Below are positions 1-5,372 of a stretch of 5,372 nucleotides of DNA, piece after piece; the stretch's first letter is position 1; the number at the start of each line of letters is the position of its first letter. Below the pieces are notes generated by a model. The model was not told where the DNA came from, made no database searches, and saw only the letters and a list, made by a program, of their open reading frames with translations. Source of the DNA: Oceanospirillaceae bacterium (lineage in GTDB: Bacteria; Pseudomonadota; Gammaproteobacteria; Pseudomonadales; Balneatricaceae); contig DPHB01000057.1 in the NCBI GenBank assembly GCA_003521845.1, forward strand, positions 42,360 through 47,731. The letters are read 5' to 3'. The translations under genes and the position numbers were made by a program.

Positions 1-232
1 CGCCGAAGCCGTACTAGAAAAAGCGCAGAGCCAAGCCAAGCAGATTGCCAGCTATGCACCCATTGCCGTTGCCGCTATCAAAGACTGCTGTAACAAGGCA
101 TTGGACATGGAACTACAACAAGGCCTATCTTATGAGCGCCGCAGCTACTGTGTCGTCAGTAGCAGTGACGATCGCAACGAAGGTATTGACGCCTTTTTGA
201 ACAAACGCAAGCCGGTCTATCAGAATCGCTAA
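1..232 (+). CDS. paaF: PaaF, 2,3-dehydroadipyl-CoA hydratase (3' end only)
   Basis: The reading frame is open from base 2 to a TAA at 230-232 and gives the last 76 residues of a crotonase-fold protein. Family members are about 255 residues, so roughly 180 residues lie upstream of the window. The visible part is the C-terminal helical region, with a YERRSY stretch and the ending DRNEGIDAFLNKRKPVYQNR, which resembles the E. coli PaaF tail (DRHEGISAFLQKR). PaaF hydrates 2,3-dehydroadipyl-CoA to 3-hydroxyadipyl-CoA in the cytoplasm, the substrate that PaaH then oxidises. The active-site region, including the two crotonase glutamates, is outside the window, so hydratase activity cannot be confirmed from residues. 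The assignment rests on the tail and on the position directly before paaG. Another crotonase paralogue is possible but less likely. Confidence 0.82.
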   Translation, partial: AEAVLEKAQSQAKQIASYAPIAVAAIKDCCNKALDMELQQGLSYERRSYCVVSSSDDRNEGIDAFLNKRKPVYQNR

Positions 233-271
233 CTTAGGCTATTAACGGATCAATGTCACAGTATTCATACT

Positions 272-279
272 AGGAACGA
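272..279 (+). promoter_or_regulatory. ribosome binding site of paaG
   Basis: The purine-rich AGGAACGA ends three bases before the ATG at 283. It matches the AGGA core of the Shine-Dalgarno sequence and supports this start codon. Confidence 0.6.
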
Positions 280-282
280 AGC

Positions 283-1071
283 ATGGAACAAAGCATCATT
301 CTCGACATCACTGAAGGTGTCGCACAAATCACCCTAAACCGCCCCAAAAGCCTCAACAGCTTCAACACAGATATGCATGAAGCCATGCAGGCGGCCTTAA
401 AAAGCATCGCTAAGGACGACAATGTTCGCTGTGTATTGATAACGGGTAATGGCCGCGGGTTTTGCGCGGGTCAAGACTTAGGCGACCGCAAGCAAGATGA
501 AAATTCTGGCCCGCCAGACCTTGGTGCCACCCTAGACAAGTACTACAACAAGATGATCCGCGCTATCCATAATATGGACATGCCAGTCGTTTGTGCCGTT
601 AACGGTGTCGCCGCAGGTGCTGGTGCCAACATCGCCTTGGCTTGTGATATTGTGGTGGCTGCCGAAAGCGCCAGCTTTATTCAGGCCTTTTGTCGCTTAG
701 GACTAGTACCCGATGCCGGTGGCACTTGGGCCCTACCGCGCTTAGTCGGCATGGCCAAAGCGAAAGCCTTAACTATGCTAGGCGACAAGGTTAGCGCAAC
801 CGATGCCGAACGCATGGGGATGATCTACACAGTTAAGTCAGACGAAGAATTCTTAACCTACAGCCAAGAGCTAGCTCGCCATCTGGCCACACAACCTACC
901 TATGGTTTGAGTCTAATCAAGCGCGCCCTACATGAGAGTCTGGAGAATGATCTAGACACGCAGCTAGAAGTGGAACGTGACTTGCAACGATTAGCTGGCC
1001 GCAGCGAAGACTACCGCATTGGTGTGGATGCTTTTCTAAGCAAAACCAAGCCAGTTTACAAAGGTCGCTAA
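283..1071 (+). CDS. paaG: PaaG, 1,2-epoxyphenylacetyl-CoA isomerase
   Basis: This is a complete 262-residue crotonase-fold protein, the same length as E. coli PaaG and recognisably similar throughout. PaaG converts ring-1,2-epoxyphenylacetyl-CoA to oxepin-CoA and also shifts the double bond of 3,4-dehydroadipyl-CoA to the 2,3 position. Visible motifs are LNRPKSLNSF (18-27), the oxyanion-hole segment GRGFCAGQDL (57-66), NGVAAGAGA (107-115) and GLVPDAGGTW (140-149). Asp144 in the last motif corresponds to the catalytic acid of PaaG isomerases (Asp136 in the shorter Thermus protein). By my alignment, the two glutamates that hydratases use (Glu144 and Glu164 of rat crotonase) are Asn116 and Phe136 here, which fits an isomerase and not a hydratase. 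The ATG at 283 has a ribosome binding site and gives an N-terminus that lines up with E. coli. The gene sits 50 bases after paaF and 27 before paaH, as expected for one transcript. Confidence 0.96.
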   Translation: MEQSIILDITEGVAQITLNRPKSLNSFNTDMHEAMQAALKSIAKDDNVRCVLITGNGRGFCAGQDLGDRKQDENSGPPDLGATLDKYYNKMIRAIHNMDMPVVCAVNGVAAGAGANIALACDIVVAAESASFIQAFCRLGLVPDAGGTWALPRLVGMAKAKALTMLGDKVSATDAERMGMIYTVKSDEEFLTYSQELARHLATQPTYGLSLIKRALHESLENDLDTQLEVERDLQRLAGRSEDYRIGVDAFLSKTKPVYKGR

Positions 1072-1083
1072 AACCACAGTCCT

Positions 1084-1091
1084 AGAAGAGA
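1084..1091 (+). promoter_or_regulatory. ribosome binding site of paaH
   Basis: The purine-rich AGAAGAGA lies seven bases before the ATG at 1099, inside the 27-base paaG-paaH gap. It is an imperfect Shine-Dalgarno match but the only candidate there. Confidence 0.5.
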
Positions 1092-1098
1092 ATTATTT

Positions 1099-2586
1099 AT
1101 GACTACTGCATTAGCTTCAGGTACGAGCATTGCTGTTATTGGCGCAGGCACCATGGGTGCCGGCATTGCCCAGGTAGCCGCACAAGCCGGCCACACAGTA
1201 TGGCTTGTTGATCAAGATATGAGCGTTAGCGAAGCCGCGATTGGCAAACTCGCCTCCGGCTTAGAAAGACTTGTTGGCCGTGGCAAAATCAGTGCCGAGC
1301 AGGCGGCCAACACCATTGCCAACATCAAACCCACTGCTGATCAACATGATTTGGCCGGCACTAGCCTAGTCATAGAAGCCATTGTTGAAAACCGTAAGGT
1401 AAAACACCAGGTGTTCGCTGACCTCATGGGCATCTGTGGTGCTGATTGTATTTACGCCAGCAACACTTCCTCTATCCCCATCGAAGATATCGCCGAAGGC
1501 TTGCAATACCCTGCCCAAATGGTCGGCATGCACTTCTTTAATCCAGCGCAAATCATGAAGCTGGTAGAAGTCATTAGCAGCAAGCAAACCTGCCCTAAGG
1601 TCGCCGATGTTATTTACCACACGGCAGCCGCTTGGAATAAGGTCTCCGTACACGCTACGGACACACCGGGGTTCATCGTTAACCGTGTGGCACGCCCGTT
1701 TTATGCCGAAGCCCTGCGCATGGTAGCCGAAGGCATGGGTGACTACACCACCATTGATACCGTAATGCGCGAAGCGGGTGGTTTCCGCATGGGGCCATTT
1801 GAATTAATGGACCTAATTGGCCACGACGTCAATTACGCCGTCACTGACTTGGTGTCCGAAGCCCTATATCACCCACTGTTTGAAGTATCACCAATCCAAA
1901 AGGCTTTGGTCGACAAGGGTGACTTAGGCCGTAAAACGGGTCGTGGTTACTATGACTATAGTGCTGACTTACCCAAGCTAACCAACACGGCCACACCAAG
2001 TACTAGCGGCCAGCTCCTGGTCGCTGCAGGTGATGATATTTTGGCGCCTTTATGGCAACGCCTAACGAATGCCGGCATCAACACAGCGGCAGGCAAAAGT
2101 ACGCAATTTGACGGCCTACAGTTACAGCTACATATTGGCGCACCCATTGCCGCAGATGCTCCTGCTACGGTTGCCTTTGACATTGCTTTAGACCTTACTA
2201 GCTGTACGGCTCTTGCCTGCCAACGCAACCAGGCTTGCAGTAACGAACAATTCCAAGCCTTGGCCAATGCTTTTGCTGCCGCTGGCATCTTCTTAATTGA
2301 AATGCCCAACCAAGCCGGTTTGCCCGTTGCTCGTACTGTGGCCATGTTGACCAATGTTGCGGCCGACGCGGTAGACAAACAAGTTTGTAGCCTAGAAGAT
2401 GCCGACAAAGCCATGCGTTATGGCGTTAATTACCCACAAGGCCCCTTTATTTGGGCTGACCAGTTAAGTCCAAATTGGGTGCACACTACCTTGGCCAACT
2501 TAGCACATCATATTTGCGCCTCCCGTTATGCAGAAAATGACTGGATTGCCAAGCACGTAATAGAACAACGGAATTTTTATGCCTAA
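1099..2586 (+). CDS. paaH: PaaH, 3-hydroxyadipyl-CoA dehydrogenase
   Basis: This 495-residue cytoplasmic enzyme of the 3-hydroxyacyl-CoA dehydrogenase family oxidises 3-hydroxyadipyl-CoA to 3-oxoadipyl-CoA with NAD+. E. coli PaaH is about 475 residues. The N-terminal Rossmann domain carries AVIGAGTMGAG (12-22), with the GxGxxG glycines at 15, 17 and 20. The catalytic set is visible by alignment to human HAD: Ser124 in SNTSS, His145 in GMHFFNP, Glu157 in KLVEV and Asn195 in PGFIVNR. A first C-terminal 3HCDH domain spans about 188-288 (MGPFELMDLIG, ending GRKTGRGYYDY). A poorly conserved stretch, about 295-400, is probably the reduced Rossmann-like domain found in this long subfamily. A second 3HCDH domain follows (about 405-490; ARTVAML and AMRYGVNYPQGP). 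This two-copy C-terminus is typical of PaaH and PaaC-type enzymes. The last 8 bases overlap paaI. Confidence 0.96.
   Translation: MTTALASGTSIAVIGAGTMGAGIAQVAAQAGHTVWLVDQDMSVSEAAIGKLASGLERLVGRGKISAEQAANTIANIKPTADQHDLAGTSLVIEAIVENRKVKHQVFADLMGICGADCIYASNTSSIPIEDIAEGLQYPAQMVGMHFFNPAQIMKLVEVISSKQTCPKVADVIYHTAAAWNKVSVHATDTPGFIVNRVARPFYAEALRMVAEGMGDYTTIDTVMREAGGFRMGPFELMDLIGHDVNYAVTDLVSEALYHPLFEVSPIQKALVDKGDLGRKTGRGYYDYSADLPKLTNTATPSTSGQLLVAAGDDILAPLWQRLTNAGINTAAGKSTQFDGLQLQLHIGAPIAADAPATVAFDIALDLTSCTALACQRNQACSNEQFQALANAFAAAGIFLIEMPNQAGLPVARTVAMLTNVAADAVDKQVCSLEDADKAMRYGVNYPQGPFIWADQLSPNWVHTTLANLAHHICASRYAENDWIAKHVIEQRNFYA
2569..2573 (+). promoter_or_regulatory. weak ribosome binding site of paaI, inside paaH
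   Basis: CGGAA lies five bases before the paaI ATG, within the last codons of paaH. The match to Shine-Dalgarno is short, so paaI translation probably depends largely on ribosomes finishing paaH (inference from the overlap). Confidence 0.35.
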
Positions 2587-3043
2587 GCAAGCCACCTCTT
2601 CGTCGCCGACACTGGCGCAACAGTGTGCTGATCACATGTGGCAAGACGATACCGCCGCGCAACATATTGGCGCCAATTTACTTGAAGTAGGCTCAGGCTA
2701 CTGCCGCATGTCTATGCAAGTATTGCCTTTTATGCTGAACGGCCACGGCTCTTGCCACGGTGGCTTTATGTTCACCTTGGCGGATACTTGCTTTGCCTAT
2801 GCCTGCAATAGTGACAACCAGCCAACCGTTGCTTCTGGCTGTAGTATTGATTACCTACGCCCTGCCATGGCCGGAGAGCTTCTTTTGGCAGAAGCTAAAC
2901 GCGTAAACAGAGGACGTAGCACTGGCCTTTACGATGTCAAAGTGACCAACCCAGAAGGTAAAACCGTGGCTGAATTCCGCGGTCGTGCCCATCAAGTGGG
3001 CGCACACCTTATCGATCCCGCAAATTTAAAGGAAATCTCATGA
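2579..3043 (+). CDS. paaI: PaaI, hydroxyphenylacetyl-CoA thioesterase
   Basis: This 154-residue single-domain hotdog-fold thioesterase is somewhat longer than E. coli PaaI (140). The family hydrolyses ring-hydroxylated phenylacetyl-CoA esters and is thought to release CoA trapped in dead-end products of the pathway. Landmarks are MLNGHGSCHGG (52-62), FTLADTCFAYACNS (65-78), a core strand with SIDYLRP (89-95), and EFRGRAH (132-138). The residues matching the E. coli active site are Asn54, His60, Gly61 and the catalytic Asp69 (E. coli Asn46, His52, Gly53, Asp61). The ATG at 2579 overlaps the end of paaH by 8 bases in another frame. It gives a Ser/Thr-rich N-terminus about 8 residues longer than the E. 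coli one. A second ATG at codon 20 (base 2636) would leave the protein shorter than the family norm, so 2579 is preferred. The stop codon overlaps the start of paaJ. Confidence 0.95.
   Translation: MPKQATSSSPTLAQQCADHMWQDDTAAQHIGANLLEVGSGYCRMSMQVLPFMLNGHGSCHGGFMFTLADTCFAYACNSDNQPTVASGCSIDYLRPAMAGELLLAEAKRVNRGRSTGLYDVKVTNPEGKTVAEFRGRAHQVGAHLIDPANLKEIS
3028..3033 (+). promoter_or_regulatory. ribosome binding site of paaJ, inside paaI
   Basis: AAAGGA lies six bases before the ATG at 3040 and is the clearest Shine-Dalgarno match in the window. It fixes the paaJ start at the ATGA overlap with the paaI stop. Confidence 0.7.
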
Positions 3044-4242
3044 GCGAAGCTTATATTTGCGATGCCATTCGCACCCCCATTGGCCGTTATGGCGGCACCC
3101 TATCCAGCGTACGTGCCGATGACTTGGCTGCTACCCCCATCAAAGCCTTGATGGAGCGCAACCCTGATATGGATTGGAGCCAAGTAGAAGACATCTATTA
3201 TGGTAGTGCCAACCAAGCCGGTGAAGACAACCGCAATGTGGCGCGCATGGCGGGTCTATTGGCGGGTATGCCAGTGAATGTTGGTGGCTGTACCCTAAAC
3301 CGCCTGTGCGCATCAGGTATGGATGCTATCGGTACCGCTGCTCGTGCTATCAAGTCTGGCGACCTAGACCTAGCTATTGCTGGTGGTGTTGAGTCCATGT
3401 CTCGCGCACCTATGGTGATGCCAAAAGCCGATGCGGCTTTCTCCCGCAAAGCCGAAATATTTGATACCACTATTGGCTGGCGTTTTATCAACCCCAAAAT
3501 GCACCAGCAGTTTGGTACTGATTCCATGCCAGAAACCGCTGAGAACGTGGCCGAAGATTACGGCGTTAGCCGTGCAGACCAAGATGCCTTCGCCCTACGT
3601 AGCCAAGAGCGTGCCGCACAGTCTCAAGCCGCCGGTTTATTCGCTAGCGAAATCTGCCCAGTTAGCATTCCGCGTCGCAAGCAAGATGACTTAATCTTTG
3701 ACAAAGATGAGCAACCTCGTGCATCTACTATTGAAGGTCTAGCTAAACTACCTGCACCTTTCCGTGCTGGTGGTAATGTCACCGCCGGTAACGCCTCAAG
3801 CGTTAACGACGGCGCTTGCGCCCTGCTATTAGCTAGCGCAAAAGCGGTACAACAACACAACTTAACGCCCCGTGCTCGCGTACTAGCCATGGCTAGCGCT
3901 GGTGTCGAACCCCGTGTCATGGGCATAGGCCCTATCGATGCGGTAAACAAGGTACTAGCAAAAGCTGGCCTTAGCCTCGAACAAATGGATCTTATTGAGC
4001 TTAACGAAGCCTTTGCAGCTCAAGGCCTAGCGGTTACCCGTAGCCTCGGCCTGCGTGATGATGACCCACGTGTTAACCCGCAAGGTGGCGCCATTGCCCT
4101 AGGCCACCCTCTCGGCATGAGCGGCGCTCGCCTAGTGACCACGGCGATCAATCAATTAGAACGTCATGACAAGCGCTACGCCCTTTGCACCATGTGCATT
4201 GGTGTCGGCCAAGGCTTGGCCATGGTCATTGAAAGAGTTTAA
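3040..4242 (+). CDS. paaJ: PaaJ, 3-oxoadipyl-CoA / 3-oxo-5,6-dehydrosuberyl-CoA thiolase
   Basis: This complete 400-residue thiolase compares with 401 residues in E. coli PaaJ. It acts twice in the pathway. It first removes acetyl-CoA from 3-oxo-5,6-dehydrosuberyl-CoA, and later splits 3-oxoadipyl-CoA into acetyl-CoA and succinyl-CoA. The N-terminus YICDAIRTPIGRYGG (5-19) and ANQAGEDNRNVARM (57-70) are close to E. coli. The acyl-accepting cysteine is Cys90 in LNRLCASGMDA. His356 lies in GGAIALGHPLGMSG (349-362), and the second active-site Cys386 lies in CTMCIGVGQG (383-392); NEAFA is also present. The loop FDTTIGWRF before GTDSMPETAENVA is typical of the oxoadipyl thiolase branch. PcaF, the beta-ketoadipate pathway thiolase, is a close paralogue, but the operon context decides for PaaJ. 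The start overlaps the paaI stop by four bases (ATGA), and a good ribosome binding site precedes it. Confidence 0.97.
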   Translation: MSEAYICDAIRTPIGRYGGTLSSVRADDLAATPIKALMERNPDMDWSQVEDIYYGSANQAGEDNRNVARMAGLLAGMPVNVGGCTLNRLCASGMDAIGTAARAIKSGDLDLAIAGGVESMSRAPMVMPKADAAFSRKAEIFDTTIGWRFINPKMHQQFGTDSMPETAENVAEDYGVSRADQDAFALRSQERAAQSQAAGLFASEICPVSIPRRKQDDLIFDKDEQPRASTIEGLAKLPAPFRAGGNVTAGNASSVNDGACALLLASAKAVQQHNLTPRARVLAMASAGVEPRVMGIGPIDAVNKVLAKAGLSLEQMDLIELNEAFAAQGLAVTRSLGLRDDDPRVNPQGGAIALGHPLGMSGARLVTTAINQLERHDKRYALCTMCIGVGQGLAMVIERV

Positions 4243-4281
4243 TTGCCAAAGTTAATATAAATTTAAAACGAGAGTACTAAC
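4243..4281 (+). other. AT-rich paaJ-paaK intergenic gap
   Basis: These 39 bases are markedly more AT-rich than the flanking genes. They contain the paaK ribosome binding site and a TATAAA at 4256-4261 that resembles a -10 box. The appropriately spaced -35 position (around 4233-4238, AAGAGT) is poor. There is no stem-loop followed by a T run, so I see no terminator separating paaK from the genes before it. Confidence 0.5.
4270..4274 (+). promoter_or_regulatory. ribosome binding site of paaK
   Basis: GAGAG ends seven bases before the ATG at 4282. It is a modest match but well placed, and it supports this start. Confidence 0.5.
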
Positions 4282-5372
4282 ATGAGTAACGCACCTTTAG
4301 AAGCCATCGAATCTGCAAGCTTGGACGAGCTGCAAAGCCTACAGCTTGAGCGCATGCGCTGGAGCTTGCAACATGCTTACGATAACGTTCCCCATTACAA
4401 GCAGTCCTTTGACGATGCTGGCGTAGAGCCAGGTGATTTAAAGAGCTTGAGCGACCTAGCTAAGTTTCCGTTCACCGTTAAAACTGACTTGCGTAACAAC
4501 TACCCGTTTGGCATGTTCGCGGTACCGCAAAAAGACGTGGTACGTATCCACGCCTCTAGTGGTACCACGGGTCAGCCTACGGTAGTGGGCTACAGTGCTA
4601 AAGACATTGATACCTGGGCCACGGTAGTCGCGCGTTCTATTCGTGCCGCTGGCGGTAGCGCCGAAGACATGGTGCACGTATCCTATGGTTACGGTTTGTT
4701 TACTGGCGGCTTGGGTGCTCACTATGGCGCCGAAAAGCTAGGCTGCTCGGTCATACCTATGTCTGGTGGCCAAACGGCCAAGCAAGTACAACTTTTGCAA
4801 GACTTTAACCCTGATATCATCATGGTAACGCCGTCTTACATGCTTAACTTGGCCGATGAAATCGAACGCCAAGGCATTGACCCACACCAGCTTAAGTTGC
4901 GCTGTGGTATCTTTGGTGCCGAGCCGTGGACCAACACCATGCGTCAAGCTATCGAAGAACGAATGGGCATTGATGCCTTGGACATCTATGGTTTGTCCGA
5001 AGTAATGGGCCCAGGTGTGGGCATGGAATGCTTAGAAACTAAAGATGGCCCAACTATTTGGGAAGATCACTTCTACCCAGAAATAATCGACCCAGCTACG
5101 GGTGAGGTACTACCTGACGGTGAATATGGTGAACTAGTATTTACTAGCTTAACCAAGGAAGCCATGCCCGTCATTCGCTACCGTACCCGCGACCTGACTC
5201 GCTTGCTGCCAGGTACGGCACGCCCAATGCGCCGTATCGACAAGATTACAGGCCGTAGTGATGACATGATGATCATCCGTGGTGTTAATGTATTTCCATC
5301 ACAGATCGAAGAGTTAGCCTTGCCAATTCCACAACTGGCGCCGCACTACCAGATTGACATTACGCGTGAGGG
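4282..5372 (+). CDS. paaK: PaaK, phenylacetate-CoA ligase (5' part, cut by window end)
   Basis: This frame runs open to the window edge, giving 363 codons of a protein that is 437 residues in E. coli, so about 75 residues are missing. PaaK is an AMP-forming, ANL-superfamily ligase that converts phenylacetate, ATP and CoA to phenylacetyl-CoA, the committing step of the pathway. The ATP-binding P-loop motif is HASSGTTGQPTVVGY (90-104). Other PaaK landmarks are VSYGYGLFTGGLGAHYGAE (133-151), PMSGGQT (159-165), VTPSYMLN (182-189), FGAEPW (211-216), the adenylate-binding DIYGLSEVMGPGV (234-246) and IRYRTRDLT (298-306). The hinge into the C-terminal lid is GRSDDMMIIRGVNVFPSQ (324-341). The lid domain, with the late catalytic lysine expected, is mostly outside the window. 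The ATG at 4282 gives an N-terminus aligning with E. coli (IESASLDELQSLQ). No frameshift or in-frame stop is seen. Confidence 0.95.
   Translation, partial: MSNAPLEAIESASLDELQSLQLERMRWSLQHAYDNVPHYKQSFDDAGVEPGDLKSLSDLAKFPFTVKTDLRNNYPFGMFAVPQKDVVRIHASSGTTGQPTVVGYSAKDIDTWATVVARSIRAAGGSAEDMVHVSYGYGLFTGGLGAHYGAEKLGCSVIPMSGGQTAKQVQLLQDFNPDIIMVTPSYMLNLADEIERQGIDPHQLKLRCGIFGAEPWTNTMRQAIEERMGIDALDIYGLSEVMGPGVGMECLETKDGPTIWEDHFYPEIIDPATGEVLPDGEYGELVFTSLTKEAMPVIRYRTRDLTRLLPGTARPMRRIDKITGRSDDMMIIRGVNVFPSQIEELALPIPQLAPHYQIDITRE

Noticed and set aside
1366..1653. A 95-codon minus-strand frame opposite the Rossmann domain of paaH
   Set aside because: It overlaps the most conserved part of PaaH and its own translation is unrecognisable.
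1956..2414. A 152-codon open frame on the minus strand opposite paaH
   Set aside because: It lies wholly inside paaH, its translation is low-complexity and Ala-rich with no recognisable motif, and it is explained by the codon pattern of the sense gene.
3640..3651. A perfect 12-base palindrome, TTCGCTAGCGAA, inside paaJ
   Set aside because: About one such palindrome is expected by chance in a window of this size, and it encodes ordinary thiolase residues (Phe-Ala-Ser-Glu).
3198..3950. Open frames of 70-109 codons on the minus strand, and one of 87 codons on the plus strand (3431-3694), inside paaJ
   Set aside because: paaJ is intact and conserved across this stretch. The alternative frames show no family features and no ribosome binding site that would favour them.
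3040..4242. The thiolase as PcaF of the beta-ketoadipate pathway
   Set aside because: The proteins are close paralogues, but the flanking paaF-G-H-I and paaK genes and the close match to E. coli PaaJ favour PaaJ.
4456..4947. Two minus-strand open frames (88 and 69 codons) opposite paaK
   Set aside because: Both are antisense shadows of the conserved PaaK adenylation domain, with no recognisable protein features.
1..5372. A novel defence, mobile or biosynthetic system
   Set aside because: All six genes are recognised members of one known pathway in its usual order, with no repeats, integrase, transposase, RNA gene or unexplained space over 50 bases.

Overview
The window is an internal slice of a phenylacetic acid (paa) catabolic operon, read entirely on the + strand. 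The layout is paaF (3' end only), paaG, paaH, paaI, paaJ and paaK (5' part only), named by the E. coli convention. Pseudomonas papers use different letters for the same genes. The protein motifs and gene order match the lower half of the enterobacterial paaABCDEFGHIJK operon closely. The host is therefore most likely a gammaproteobacterium of moderate GC content. Frequent Leu CTA codons and unsuppressed CTAG tetranucleotides argue against E. coli or a close relative. The genus cannot be set from the sequence alone.

Region by region: 1-232 is the C-terminal 76 codons of a crotonase-fold hydratase (PaaF). A 50-base gap follows, then paaG (283-1071, ring-epoxide and enoyl-CoA isomerase). A 27-base gap leads to paaH (1099-2586, hydroxyadipyl-CoA dehydrogenase). 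paaI (2579-3043, hotdog thioesterase) overlaps paaH by 8 bases, and paaJ (3040-4242, thiolase) overlaps paaI by 4. A 39-base AT-rich gap precedes paaK (4282 to the window edge, phenylacetate-CoA ligase). Coding density is very high. No stretch over 50 bases lacks a gene, and I see no RNA gene, mobile element, CRISPR array or convincing terminator.

How the genes work together (established for the pathway, inferred here from homology): PaaK activates phenylacetate to phenylacetyl-CoA. The PaaABCDE epoxidase, presumably encoded upstream, oxidises the ring. PaaG converts the epoxide to oxepin-CoA, and PaaZ, not in this window, opens the ring. PaaJ, PaaG, PaaF and PaaH then run beta-oxidation-like steps, and PaaJ makes the final cut to acetyl-CoA and succinyl-CoA. 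PaaI rescues CoA from dead-end thioesters.

I looked for an undescribed system and did not find one. This is a well-conserved, known catabolic operon. The remaining observations concern translational coupling, composition and small intergenic sequence features, and they are scored low.
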